From NCBI RefSeq assembly GCF_023023025.1, contig NZ_CP095481.1, positions 9,003,001-9,067,000 on the forward strand: a stretch of 64,000 nt of DNA, written 5' to 3'. The notes beneath the pieces are model-generated. The model made no database searches. It was not told the DNA's origin and worked only from the letters and a program-made list of their open reading frames with translations. Every line of letters starts with the position of its first letter. Positions within the stretch are counted from its first letter, which is position 1. Positions 1-8,463 of the stretch are shown one piece after another. The position numbers were made by a program, and so were the translations under genes. Source of the DNA: Amycolatopsis sp. WQ 127309 (GTDB lineage Bacteria; Actinomycetota; Actinomycetes; Mycobacteriales; Pseudonocardiaceae).

Positions 1-211
1 CGAAGTGCAGGTGCAGCAGGTCGAAACGGCGGTGGTGCGCGTGCAGCCACGCCGGCTCCAGCATCCGGTGGGGCCACCACTGCCCCTCGGGCGCGCCGGG
101 CACCGGCGGATCGGGGAGGACGCGAAATCCCGGTTTCCCCCGCAGATCCGAGATAGTGCGCACGTAAGGGTGACCGGCCGGCACCGAGGCGATGATCAAC
201 GGCGTTTCCAC
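1..211 (-). CDS. Glycosyltransferase, N-terminal fragment
   Basis: Partial gene running off the left edge; only about 70 N-terminal residues are visible. The frame reads V-ETPLIIASVPAGHPYVR and later WLHAHHRRFDLLHLHF, the style of the first Rossmann half of GT-B glycosyltransferases, where a conserved HxH/HLHF segment follows the acceptor domain. The GTG at 211 was chosen because coding character starts there; a GTG 36 bases further upstream is also in frame. It is divergent from the next glycosyltransferase gene, with about 210 bases between them, so both belong to one glycan locus. Donor and acceptor cannot be told from this fragment. Confidence 0.65.
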   Translation of the reverse strand, partial: METPLIIASVPAGHPYVRTISDLRGKPGFRVLPDPPVPGAPEGQWWPHRMLEPAWLHAHHRRFDLLHLHF

Positions 212-421
212 GGGCAGTGGGTGTCCATTCGCGCGCGACCTAAACACCACAGGCTCCGCGCATTTCTCCTCGTTTCCCTGCCGCCCGCGGGGGTACCCGC
301 CGACCACGAGCTCAAGATCATCACTCGGATTCACCGGTCACCGGCGCAATGGACTCTGTGACGCCGGACAGCACATTCCCGTGGGCGATCGACGGGTATC
401 TCCGCGGAAGGAGCACATGCG

Positions 422-1594
422 GTGGTTCGAGCAACAACCACGGTGGACCGGAACAGACACCACCCGGAACCGGGAGCAGGTGAACGCATTCGGCCGGTGG
501 CCGTCCCGGATTCGCCCGCATCCGCCGAGCACGCCGGTCCCGCGCTGTCGATCGGCTTGGTCGCCTCCGCGCGCTACCCGCTTCGGGAGCCCTTCGCCGG
601 CGGGCTCGAGGCGCACACCTGGCAGCTGGCCACCGGGCTGCGCAAGCGCGGTCACGACGTCACGGTGTTCGGCGGGACCGGCTCCGATCCGGCGCTGCGG
701 GTCCGGGCGATGCCGGTGCTGCCGGCCTTGTCGGCGCAGGCCCGGCGCGACGTCAGCATGCCCGCCGACTACTTCATCGCCGAACACCACGCGTACCTCG
801 GCCTGATGCTCGACCTCGGCGCCACCGGAGTCTGCGACGTGGTGCACAACAATTCCCTCCACTACCTGCCCGTCGCCATGGCTTCGACGCTGAGCGCGCC
901 GGTCCTGACCACGTTGCACACCCCGCCCACGCCGTGGCTGGAGTCCGCGGTTCGGCTGCGCTCCCCCGGGCACACGCGCTTCGCGGCCGTCAGCGCGCAC
1001 ACCGCTCAGCAGTGGTCGTCACTGGTGCCCGCGATCACGGTGGTGCGCAACGGAGTCGAGCTGGACCAGTGGGTGCCCGGCGCCGGCGGCGGATCCCCGG
1101 TGTGGTTCGGCCGGCTGGTACCCGAGAAGGGACCCGAACTGGCCATCCACGCCGCCCGCGCGGCCGGCACCGGGCTGCGGCTGGCCGGCCCCCGGCCGGA
1201 CGCCGAGTACTTCCGGCGCGAAATCGAACCGCTGCTGGGCGGCGACGTCGAATACCTGGGCCACCTCTCCCACCGCGAGCTGGTTCACCTGGTCGGGTCG
1301 GCCCGGGTCGCCGTCGTATCGCCGCGTTGGGAAGAGCCTTACGGGCTCGTCGTCGCCGAAGCGCTGGCCTGCGGCACGCCGGTCGCCGGGTTCGCTCGCG
1401 GAGCTCTGCCCGAGGTCCTCGACGCGCACTGCGGAGTACTGGCGCCGCCCGACGACGTCCCCGGTCTCGCCGCGGCCATCATCCGGGCCGCTTCCTTGGA
1501 CCGCGGCGCGGCGCGGCACCGCGCGGAGACCACCTGTTCGGTGGACCGCATGGTGGACGAGTACGTCCGGCTCTACCGGGAACTGTCGTCGTGA
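422..1594 (+). CDS. GT4-family glycosyltransferase
   Basis: 390-residue GT-B glycosyltransferase. The N-terminal half starts after a 40-residue polar leader with the Gly-rich loop EPFAGGLEAHTWQLA. The C-terminal donor domain shows WFGRLVPEKGPELAI and the GT4 E-x7-E signature in EEPYGLVVAEALACGTPV. It should move a sugar from a nucleotide donor to a glycan or lipid acceptor at the inner face of the membrane. The GTG start follows a strong GGAAGGAG (406-413) at 8 nt; an ATG at 417 lies too close to it and in another frame. The gene overlaps the next one by 4 nt (GTGA), so this is a translationally coupled operon. Acceptor unknown. Confidence 0.85.
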   Translation: MVRATTTVDRNRHHPEPGAGERIRPVAVPDSPASAEHAGPALSIGLVASARYPLREPFAGGLEAHTWQLATGLRKRGHDVTVFGGTGSDPALRVRAMPVLPALSAQARRDVSMPADYFIAEHHAYLGLMLDLGATGVCDVVHNNSLHYLPVAMASTLSAPVLTTLHTPPTPWLESAVRLRSPGHTRFAAVSAHTAQQWSSLVPAITVVRNGVELDQWVPGAGGGSPVWFGRLVPEKGPELAIHAARAAGTGLRLAGPRPDAEYFRREIEPLLGGDVEYLGHLSHRELVHLVGSARVAVVSPRWEEPYGLVVAEALACGTPVAGFARGALPEVLDAHCGVLAPPDDVPGLAAAIIRAASLDRGAARHRAETTCSVDRMVDEYVRLYRELSS

Positions 1595-2616
1595 TCGCCT
1601 ACTACGTGCACCACCACGGCTCCGGGCACGTCCACCGCGCCACCGCGATCGCTCGCGCGCTGCGAGACGAGGTGATCGGGCTCTCCAGCCTGCCGGCCCC
1701 GGCCGGCTGGCCGGGTCGGTGGGTCACGCTGCCCGGCGACGCCGACGGGACCGATCCGCGCCGCGACGACGTCACCGCCGGCTCCACGTTGCACTGGGCG
1801 CCGAGGCACCACCCGGGCCTGCGCGAACGCATGGCGATGCTGAGTGCGACGCTGCGCGATGACGCCGTGTGCCTGCTGGTCGCCGACGTGTCGGTCGAGG
1901 TCGCGCTGCTGGCCCGGCTGCACGGCGTACCGGTGGTGGTCGTCGCCCAGCCCGGCCGCCGCACCGATCGGGCCCACCGCACCGCCTACGACCTCGCCGA
2001 AGCCATCATCGCGCCGTGGCCCTCGCGGCCCGCCCCGGACTGGCCATCGACCTGGCCGGCCAAGACCGTGCACGTCGGAGCGCTCTCGCGCTTCGACGGC
2101 CGGGGCGCACCGCCGGCGAGTGCGCAGCAGCGCGCGCTGGTGCTGTGGGGAGGAGGCGGCCTCGCGGTGTCCGCGGCCCAGCTGCACGCGGCCGCGGCGG
2201 CCACCCCGGAGTGGCGCTGGGACATCGCCGGTCCGGCACGGCCAGGCGACTCGCCGGCGGGTCCGCTGCCCAACCTGCACCACCACGGCTGGGTAGCGGA
2301 CCCGTGGCCGCTGCTGGGCGAGGCCGGTGTCGTGGTCACCCACGCCGGGCAGAACGCGCTCGCCGAGGTCGCGGCGGCCCGGCGCCCCGCCGTTGTCATC
2401 CCCCAGCCCCGTCCGTTCGACGAGCAGGAAGCCACCGCCGAAGCGCTGGTCCACGCCGAACTGGGCGTGGTCCTCCCGTCGTGGCCCGACGCGTCCCGCT
2501 GGCCGGCGGTGCTCACCCGGGCGCACTCCCGCGGCGGCAACTGGGCGACCTGGTCACGGGGTGACGGCGCGGTCCGCGCCGCGGCCGTGCTGCACGACCT
2601 GGCGCGGCCCAGGTGA
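1591..2616 (+). CDS. MurG/GT28-like glycosyltransferase
   Basis: 341 residues. The start VIAYYVHHHGSGHVHRA is the glycine/histidine loop of the GT28/MurG-like superfamily (GxGHxxR type). The C-terminal half has the donor-site stretch VVTHAGQNALAEVAAARRP followed by PQPRPFDEQEATA, as in MurG-type enzymes. It probably transfers a sugar from a UDP-sugar to a lipid-linked or polymer acceptor. GTG 1591 overlaps the upstream stop and the gene overlaps the next GT2 gene by 4 nt, so three glycosyltransferases are made from one transcript. It is smaller than typical MurG and sits outside a cell-division cluster, so MurG itself is unlikely. Confidence 0.8.
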   Translation: MIAYYVHHHGSGHVHRATAIARALRDEVIGLSSLPAPAGWPGRWVTLPGDADGTDPRRDDVTAGSTLHWAPRHHPGLRERMAMLSATLRDDAVCLLVADVSVEVALLARLHGVPVVVVAQPGRRTDRAHRTAYDLAEAIIAPWPSRPAPDWPSTWPAKTVHVGALSRFDGRGAPPASAQQRALVLWGGGGLAVSAAQLHAAAAATPEWRWDIAGPARPGDSPAGPLPNLHHHGWVADPWPLLGEAGVVVTHAGQNALAEVAAARRPAVVIPQPRPFDEQEATAEALVHAELGVVLPSWPDASRWPAVLTRAHSRGGNWATWSRGDGAVRAAAVLHDLARPR

Positions 2617-3494
2617 CCGGCCGGACCCGGCGACCGCGCACCGCCGTCGTCACCATCACGGCCGGACGCGACGGCCATCTCCGACGCCAGCGCGAGGCCC
2701 TCGACCCCGGTGACGTCGACGTGCACGTCGTCGTCGACATGACCGGCTCGCTCCGGCTGCCCTTCGCGCTCGAAGCACCACCTGTCGTGCTGCTTTCCCT
2801 GGCAGCGCGGGAGCGGGGACTGCCCCTGGCCGCCGCCCGCAACGCGGGGGCGCGCGCCGCGCTCGACCACGGCGCCGAACTGCTGGTGTTCCTGGACGTC
2901 GACTGCATCCCCGGTCCGGGTTCACTGGCCCGCTACACCGACGCGGCCCGCCGGGTGCCCCCCGCGACGCTGATGTGCGGGCCGGTGGCCTACCTGCCCC
3001 CGCCCCCGCCCGAGGGGTATCCGGCACCGCGGGAGCTGGCGCCCCTGGCCGAACCGCACCCGGGCCGGCCGGCTCCCCCGCCGGGACGCATCACCCTGGA
3101 CGACGAACACTTCGAGCTGTTCTGGTCCCTGTCCTTCGCGACCACCCGGGACGACTGGCACCGGTTCGGCGGCTTCTGCGAGCAGTTCACCGGCTACGGC
3201 GCGGAAGACACCGACTTCGCGTTGCGAGCGGCGAAGAGCGGCGCCCGGCTGGCCTGGATCGGCGGAGCCATCGCCCACCACCAGTACCACCCGCCCAGCA
3301 GGCACGAACCCGGCCATGTGCGCGAGCTCGTGGCCAATGCCCACGTCTTCCACCGTCGTCACGGCTTCTGGCCGATGGACGGCTGGCTGTCCGAACTCGA
3401 CCGGGCCGGCGTCGTCCGGTTCGACCGCGTCCACGACACGCTCCGGCTGCTTCCCGGATTCGGCGACCAGCTCCAGACCCTCCAACCGCAGTGA
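2613..3494 (+). CDS. GT2-family glycosyltransferase
   Basis: 293-residue GT-A fold enzyme. FLDVDCIPGPG (about residues 90-100) contains the DxD metal/nucleotide motif. GFCEQFTGYGAEDTDFALR resembles the acceptor-side segment of GalNAc-transferase-like GT2 proteins (the ED pair is the usual catalytic-base region). No membrane segment is seen, so it is probably cytosolic. GTG 2613 overlaps the upstream gene; nine bases after its stop comes the UDP-glucose dehydrogenase. The set looks like a polysaccharide or glycolipid assembly operon. Substrate not predictable. Confidence 0.8.
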   Translation: MTGRTRRPRTAVVTITAGRDGHLRRQREALDPGDVDVHVVVDMTGSLRLPFALEAPPVVLLSLAARERGLPLAAARNAGARAALDHGAELLVFLDVDCIPGPGSLARYTDAARRVPPATLMCGPVAYLPPPPPEGYPAPRELAPLAEPHPGRPAPPPGRITLDDEHFELFWSLSFATTRDDWHRFGGFCEQFTGYGAEDTDFALRAAKSGARLAWIGGAIAHHQYHPPSRHEPGHVRELVANAHVFHRRHGFWPMDGWLSELDRAGVVRFDRVHDTLRLLPGFGDQLQTLQPQ

Positions 3495-3503
3495 GGAACC
3501 AGC

Positions 3504-4943
3504 ATGACCGCTCGGCGCATCATCGTGATCGGAACCGGTTACGTCGGGCTCACCACCGGCGCGTGCCTGGCCTCGCTGGGCCACACGGTGGTGTGCGCCG
3601 ACACGGACCGCGCCAAAGTGGACCGGTTGCGCAACGGCCAGGTCGACATCCTCGAACCCGGACTGGCCGAGCTGGTCGCCGACGGCACCTCGGCCGGCAG
3701 GCTGGCCTGGGCGACCACCGCGGCCGCGGCCCTCGGCTCCTTCCCGCAGCGGGCCGAGATCGTGATCCTCTGCGTGCCGACGCCCATGGGCTCAGGCGGG
3801 CAGGCTGATCTCAGCATCCTCGAGGCAGCCGTGGAACAGCTGCGCGAGGCTCTCCCACCGGAATGCGTCGTGGTGACCAAGTCCACTGTCCCCGTCGGCA
3901 CCGCGGACCGGCTCACCCAGCTGCTGCAACGCCAAGACGTGTCAGTGGTGTCCAATCCGGAATTCCTGCGGGAAGGCACGGCTGTTCGCGACTTCCTGCA
4001 TCCGGACCGGATCGTGGTCGGCTCGGCGTCCCAGGACGCCGCCGAACTGGTAGCAGCGCTTTACTCACGGCTGGACGCGCCGACGGTGCTGACCGACGCG
4101 CCCTCCGCCGAGCTGATCAAGTACGCGGCCAACTGCTTCCTGGCGGTCAAGCTGTCGTACGTCAACGCCGTCGCGGAACTCTGCGACCGCGTCGGAGCCG
4201 ACATCGTCGACGTCACCGAGGGCCTCGGTCACGACAGCCGCATCGGCCGGAAGTTCCTGTCACCCGGGCCGGGCTGGGGCGGTTCGTGTCTGCCCAAGGA
4301 CACCTCGGCTCTCCTGCAGCTGGCGGACTCGGCCGACTTCGAGTTCCGGCTCGTCCGCGCCGCGATCGACACCAACATCCGGCAGCACAAGCGCATGGTC
4401 GACAAGATCCGCGAAGCCGTGACGGGCAGCCGCACCGGATCACTCAGCAGAGTCAAACTCGCGCTGCTGGGCCTGACCTTCAAAGCGGGCACCGATGACC
4501 TGCGCGACTCCCCCGCGTTGGCCGTGGCCTCGTTGTTGCGTCAAGCGGGGGCCGAGCTGGTGGCGTTCGACCCGGCGGTGCCGCCGTCCGACAACCGGGC
4601 GGGCGGTCTGCAGCTCGCCGTAGCGAACGACGCATACCAGGCCGCGAATGGCGCCGACGCGATCGTCGTGCTCACGGAGTGGCCCGAATTCCGGCGGCTG
4701 GACTGGCGACGACTGGCCGCTTCGGTGCGGACCCCGGCCGTGATCGACACCCGTAACCTCCTGGACCCGTCGACGATCGCGAAGGCCGGCTTCAGCTGGA
4801 CAGGATTGGGCCGGCCGACGAGCAACACGAGCCCCGAGCCTCATGGGGCAACGCTTCCCGCGTTCGAGCCCAGCTGGGCTCCGGCTGACACGCAGGGCCC
4901 CGAAAACCACGTCCTCACCGGCTCGACACCGGCGTCTCACTGA
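3504..4943 (+). CDS. ugd: UDP-glucose 6-dehydrogenase
   Basis: 479 residues; oxidises UDP-glucose to UDP-glucuronate with two NAD+. The N-terminal Rossmann motif IGTGYVGLTTGACLASLGH is followed by a conserved acidic residue (CADTD). The active-site loop GPGWGGSCLPKDT carries the catalytic cysteine (Cys262), and the lysine motif ELIKYAANCFLAVK lies between them. The C-terminal domain includes LGLTFKAGTDDLRDSP. After the family's usual end (about residue 435) there is a polar, proline-rich tail of about 45 residues with no known role. As last gene of the glycosyltransferase operon it likely supplies a uronic acid (or derived pentose) donor. Confidence 0.93.
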   Translation: MTARRIIVIGTGYVGLTTGACLASLGHTVVCADTDRAKVDRLRNGQVDILEPGLAELVADGTSAGRLAWATTAAAALGSFPQRAEIVILCVPTPMGSGGQADLSILEAAVEQLREALPPECVVVTKSTVPVGTADRLTQLLQRQDVSVVSNPEFLREGTAVRDFLHPDRIVVGSASQDAAELVAALYSRLDAPTVLTDAPSAELIKYAANCFLAVKLSYVNAVAELCDRVGADIVDVTEGLGHDSRIGRKFLSPGPGWGGSCLPKDTSALLQLADSADFEFRLVRAAIDTNIRQHKRMVDKIREAVTGSRTGSLSRVKLALLGLTFKAGTDDLRDSPALAVASLLRQAGAELVAFDPAVPPSDNRAGGLQLAVANDAYQAANGADAIVVLTEWPEFRRLDWRRLAASVRTPAVIDTRNLLDPSTIAKAGFSWTGLGRPTSNTSPEPHGATLPAFEPSWAPADTQGPENHVLTGSTPASH

Positions 4944-5297
4944 TTCCGGGCGTGCATGTCACGTCACCCGCAACGGCATCTCTTACTTCGCCGACTCACC
5001 TGCGCTCCTGTCGGCGAGTCGGGCCGGCGGCGCCACGCAGCGCTCGACCGGTGCCAGGCCCGCCGCGACGCCGCAGGCGATCACCTGTGAAGGCAGGTCG
5101 ATCAGCTCGGCGCGCTCACGCCACGGCCGGCGCGGTGCGGTTGTACAGCTCGGCGAACGCCGCGTCCACCAGGCTGTCGCCGGCGCCCGAGCGCCGTATC
5201 AGGCCGTTCGGCGTGGTCGAGGCTGTCCATCGCTCTCCGTATGTGTCGCGGTCGTACGCTGTGGGTAGTCGCACGAGGGTCGAGCGCTGGAGGACCG
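4944..5297. other. 354-base gap between ugd and the GAF-ANTAR array
   Basis: No convincing gene. The minus strand has two short stretches that look once-coding (one reads LVDAAFAELYNRTAPAV, the other LIDLPSQVIACGVAAGL), but each is cut by stops and has no recognisable family. This may be a decayed small gene. The right end carries a SigB-like promoter candidate (5243-5268) for the following operon. Confidence 0.4.
5243..5268 (+). promoter_or_regulatory. SigB-like promoter candidate for GAF-ANTAR operon
   Basis: GTGT (5243-5246), a 16-nt spacer, then GGGTAG (5263-5268), matching the actinobacterial SigB/SigF pattern GNNT-N14-16-GGGTAN. It lies 30 nt before the ATG at 5298. Weaker than the GTTT versions elsewhere in the window. 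Confidence 0.4.
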
Positions 5298-6035
5298 ATG
5301 GTGGAGAACCGGCGTCACCGGATGCAGGCGTTGCTGGCCGCCGACGGTGCCGACCGCCGTGCGTCGGCCGTGAGCTTGGCGTGCGAGCGGTGTGTGCTGG
5401 AGCTGTCCGTGTCCGGGGCCGGGGCCACCGTGCTGAGCAAGACGCCCGGCGGCAACGGCAACGGCAACGGGTTGTCACCGAGCCGCGGTCTGGTGCACGC
5501 GACCAACCCGGTCAGCGCCGGGCTGGAAGACCTGCAGCTCACCGTCGGCGAAGGACCGTGCCTGGACGCCTTCGCCACCGGCGGTCCCGTGCTGATCTCC
5601 GATCTGTCCGCCGCGACCGCGCGGTGGCCCGCGTTCACCCCCGCCGCGTGCGAGCTGGGCGCGGCGGCGGTGTTCTCCTTCCCCCTGCAGGTCGGGGTGG
5701 TCCGGCTGGGATCACTGGACCTCTACCGCGACACCACCGGCCCGCTCACCCGGGTCGAGCTGGCCGACGCGCTGATCCTGAGCGACCTGGCCACCCAAGG
5801 CGTCGTGGCCGACCTCGACGGGCACCGCACCGAGGACGTGAGCTGGCTGGCCGATCCGCACGCGCAGGTGCACCAGGCCACCGGCATGGTGCAGGTCCAG
5901 CTGGATTCGACGACCGACGTGGCGCTGATGCGGCTGCGCGGCTACGCCTTCACCCACAACATGCCGCTGGCGGACGTCGCCCGGCGGGTTGTCGAGCGGT
6001 CGCTGCGCTTCACCGATACCGAGGACGGGCAATGA
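5298..6035 (+). CDS. GAF-ANTAR regulator 1
   Basis: 245 residues. An N-terminal GAF-like sensor domain (about 30-165; motif GEGPCLDAFATGGPVLISDL) is followed by a C-terminal ANTAR RNA-binding domain (about 185-240; VHQATGMVQVQLD, then ALMRLRGYAFTHNMPLADVARRV). ANTAR proteins bind tandem RNA hairpins and prevent termination; the GAF domain would sense a small molecule or redox state. Start ATG 5298 has GGAGG at 5289-5293. It overlaps gene 2 by 4 nt. It is the most divergent of the three paralogs and has a Gly/Asn repeat (GGNGNGNG) around residue 55. Target RNAs unknown. Confidence 0.85.
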   Translation: MVENRRHRMQALLAADGADRRASAVSLACERCVLELSVSGAGATVLSKTPGGNGNGNGLSPSRGLVHATNPVSAGLEDLQLTVGEGPCLDAFATGGPVLISDLSAATARWPAFTPAACELGAAAVFSFPLQVGVVRLGSLDLYRDTTGPLTRVELADALILSDLATQGVVADLDGHRTEDVSWLADPHAQVHQATGMVQVQLDSTTDVALMRLRGYAFTHNMPLADVARRVVERSLRFTDTEDGQ

Positions 6036-6811
6036 CACGCAGTGACGGAAGGGCCGACAAGATGAGCGATGCCCGGGACCAGCGGCTCGCGACCACGTTC
6101 GTGTCACTCGCCGACACCCTGGTCGCCGACTTCGACGTCCTCGACTTCCTCGCCATGCTCACCGAACGGGCCGCGGAACTGCTCGACGTCGACGCCGCCG
6201 CGGTCATCCTGTCGGACCAACGCGGCGGGTGGCGCACGACGGCCGGGTCCTCGGAACAGGCCGAGCTGATCGAGGTGTTCTCCGCGCAAACCCTCCAAGG
6301 GCCGTGCCTGGACTGCGTCGCCACCGGAGTGGCGGTGGCCAGCGCGGACCTGGCGACCGAGACCGACCGGTGGCCGCAGTTCGCGCCGGCGGCCGTGAAC
6401 GCGGGGTTCCGCGCCGCGTGCGCGGTCCCGATGCGGCTGCGCGACGACGTCATCGGCGCGCTGACCCTGCTGGGCTCCACCCCGGGAGCCATCGACGACG
6501 CGAGCGTCGCCCTCGGCCAAGCCCTGGCCGACGTCGCCACCATCGGGATCCTGCAGCAGCGCGCGATCCGCCACGACGAGGTCGTGTCCGAACAGCTGCA
6601 GGCCACCCTCCACCACCGCACGGTCGTGGAGCAGGCCAAAGGTGTGCTCGCCGAAGCCGGCGGACTCGACATGCACCAGGCGTACCTCGCCTTGCGCGGC
6701 TACGCCCACACGCACCACCGGCGGCTCTCCGACGTCGCCCGCGACGTCGCGACGGCGAATCTCGATCCCGGTGCGCTGCTGACCGACACGACCGGCGTAC
6801 CCCGGTCGTGA
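6032..6811 (+). CDS. GAF-ANTAR regulator 2
   Basis: 259 residues; ATG overlaps the upstream stop (ATGA). An alternative start at 6062 would trim ten residues. GAF domain about 30-175 with QGPCLDCVATGVAVASADL, including a CxxC-like Cys pair (PCLDC). The ANTAR domain at about 200-255 reads VVEQAKGVLAEAGGLDMHQAY then LRGYAHTHHRRLSDVARDVA. It is close to regulator 3 (both have SLADTLVADFDV near the start), so the two arose by recent tandem duplication. Probably controls transcripts by antitermination in the cytosol. Confidence 0.87.
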   Translation: MTRSDGRADKMSDARDQRLATTFVSLADTLVADFDVLDFLAMLTERAAELLDVDAAAVILSDQRGGWRTTAGSSEQAELIEVFSAQTLQGPCLDCVATGVAVASADLATETDRWPQFAPAAVNAGFRAACAVPMRLRDDVIGALTLLGSTPGAIDDASVALGQALADVATIGILQQRAIRHDEVVSEQLQATLHHRTVVEQAKGVLAEAGGLDMHQAYLALRGYAHTHHRRLSDVARDVATANLDPGALLTDTTGVPRS

Positions 6812-6838
6812 CCCAGGGAAGGACGGAAACCGCCGCTC

Positions 6839-7603
6839 ATGGCCGACACCACTGAATCGCTCGAGACGCTGCAAAGCCGGCTGCGGACGGTGTCACGCAC
6901 GTTCGTCAGCCTCGCCGACACCCTCGTGGCCGATTTCGACGTCGCCGACTTCCTGAACATGCTCACCGAACAGTGCACCGACCTGCTCGACGTGTCGGCG
7001 GCCGGGGTGATCCTGCGCGACGCCGACGGGAGCCTGCGCGTCGCGGCGACCTCCTCGCAGCGGGCCGAGCTGCTGGAGCTGTTCGCCGTGCAGACCGACG
7101 ACGGTCCCTGCCTCGACTGCGTCCGCAGCGGGGCTCCGGTGTCCTGCACCGACCTGCCGGCCGAGGCGCGCCGCTGGCCGAGGTTCACCGCGGCGGCCGC
7201 CGAATGCGGGTTCCGCGCCGTGCAGGCCCTGCCGATGCGGCTGCGCGACCAGGTCGTCGGGGCTCTGACCCTGCTGAACACCGAAGCCGTGGGCGCGGGC
7301 CCGGAGGAGATCGAGCTCGGGCAGGCGCTGGCGGACGTCGCCACGATCGGCATCCTCCAGCAGCGCAACATCGAACGCGGCGACCAGCTCACCGAACAGC
7401 TGCAGACCGCGCTCACCAGCCGCGTGGTGATCGAGCAGGCCAAGGGAATACTCGCCGAGCACGGCGCGGTGTCGGTGGACGAGGCGTTCACGCGGCTGCG
7501 TGGCTTCGCCCGCGCGCGGCACCTGCGCCTGACCGACCTCGCTCGCGCGGTCGCCGGCGGCAACGTCGATCTGGCCGCGATCCTGAAGCACCCGCAACGG
7601 TGA
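6839..7603 (+). CDS. GAF-ANTAR regulator 3
   Basis: 254 residues, 27 nt after regulator 2. GAF domain with DGPCLDCVRSGAPVSCTDLP (same PCLDC cysteine pair) and LPMRLRDQVVGALTLL. The C-terminal ANTAR domain reads VIEQAKGILAEHGAVSVDEAF then LRGFARARHLRLTDLARAVA. The three-gene array is unusual; such proteins are common in actinobacteria, but usually as scattered single genes. The sensor halves differ, which suggests different signals feeding one output. Confidence 0.87.
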   Translation: MADTTESLETLQSRLRTVSRTFVSLADTLVADFDVADFLNMLTEQCTDLLDVSAAGVILRDADGSLRVAATSSQRAELLELFAVQTDDGPCLDCVRSGAPVSCTDLPAEARRWPRFTAAAAECGFRAVQALPMRLRDQVVGALTLLNTEAVGAGPEEIELGQALADVATIGILQQRNIERGDQLTEQLQTALTSRVVIEQAKGILAEHGAVSVDEAFTRLRGFARARHLRLTDLARAVAGGNVDLAAILKHPQR

Positions 7604-7947
7604 CGACGGCCGCGCCCGGATCGCACCACGTGCCTCAGCGTCGAGGAGTCCACTGTGGAATACGGCTCGGCGTGCGGGTCGAGCCGGCCGGAGGCATCGC
7701 TTCCCGCGGCCGGCCGCACCGACGCCTTGTCCCGCGCCGAAGTGCCACGCTCCGGAAGCACGAGGTCACAATCAGGTGCGCGGCAGCGACGAGTCGGGAC
7801 ACGATCACGGAAATGTCGGTACCGGCGCGTAAGGTTCGTCGTGGAGAGGTTCAACAGACAGCTTCTCAGTCCGCCGTATGCGGCGCCGGCCTTGCCTCAC
7901 GGCCCGGCTGCACGGAAGTGACCTGCTGTTCTGGAGCTGACCCTCTC
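7604..7947. other. 344-base gap before STAS gene
   Basis: No gene I can support. An 88-codon frame from GTG 7655 follows a GAGGAG, but its codon use drifts to AGG, TCA and CGA and it matches nothing. I saw no clear promoter or repeat. Confidence 0.4.
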
Positions 7948-8376
7948 ATGACCTTCTCGTCCGCACCACTTGTCCCCGGCAGTCCCGCGTTCAGCATCGA
8001 CACCGTCGACCGCGGCGAAGTGGTGATCATCCACGCACGCGGCGAGCTGGACCTGGCCGCGGACCCGCTGCTCGGCGCGACCCTGGCCCTGGCCGATGCC
8101 GCGGCCAAACCGGTCGTGGTCGACCTGACCGAGGTGACGTTCTGCGGCTCGTGCGTCCTCGGGCAGTTGCTGGCCGCCGGGCGGCGGATCACCGGCGACG
8201 GCCGGCAGATGCTGGTGGCCACCAGCCAGTACGTGGTGCTGCGACCGTTGACCCTGCTGGGACTGGACCGCGACATCAAGATCGTGCCGGACGTCGAGAC
8301 AGCTGTGCGCCGGCTCACCCAGCCCTTGGTCGCCGCCGTCGACCCGGCGACGGACACCACTCCCGAGCCTGCCTGA
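7948..8376 (+). CDS. STAS-domain protein (anti-sigma factor antagonist-like)
   Basis: 142 residues, one STAS domain (about 15-125): VVIIHARGELDLAADPLL, VVVDLTEVTFCGSCVLGQLL and a C-terminal helix. STAS proteins of this type bind anti-sigma kinases and free an alternative sigma factor. The phospho-acceptor loop usually reads FxDSSG; here it is FCGSCVLG, so one serine remains and the other is Cys. No kinase gene is adjacent, but two SpoIIE-type phosphatases lie in the window. The last 20 residues are a Pro/Thr-rich tail. Confidence 0.82.
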   Translation: MTFSSAPLVPGSPAFSIDTVDRGEVVIIHARGELDLAADPLLGATLALADAAAKPVVVDLTEVTFCGSCVLGQLLAAGRRITGDGRQMLVATSQYVVLRPLTLLGLDRDIKIVPDVETAVRRLTQPLVAAVDPATDTTPEPA

Positions 8377-8450
8377 CACGACGGCGCCGGCTCGACCGCC
8401 GACGAGGGCTCGCGTGAACCGGTTGGAGCGCGCGGCCGAGCGGTGCGCGT

Positions 8451-8456
8451 TAGGGT
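8451..8456 (+). promoter_or_regulatory. -10 element candidate, leaderless photolyase start
   Basis: TAGGGT ends 7 nt before the ATG at 8464, the spacing seen for leaderless actinobacterial transcripts (TANNNT, start at or next to the initiation codon). There is no Shine-Dalgarno before this ATG, which agrees. No good -35 was found. Confidence 0.35.
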
Positions 8457-8463
8457 TCGCCAT

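Noticed and set aside
4952..6031. Upstream extension of GAF-ANTAR regulator 2
   Set aside because: The extension runs antisense-like through regulator 1 in another frame; the ATGA overlap at 6032 is the natural start.
7655..7921. 88-codon frame after a GAGGAG ribosome site
   Set aside because: Codon use shifts to rare AGG/TCA/CGA, no conserved motif, and similar frames arise by chance in GC-rich DNA.
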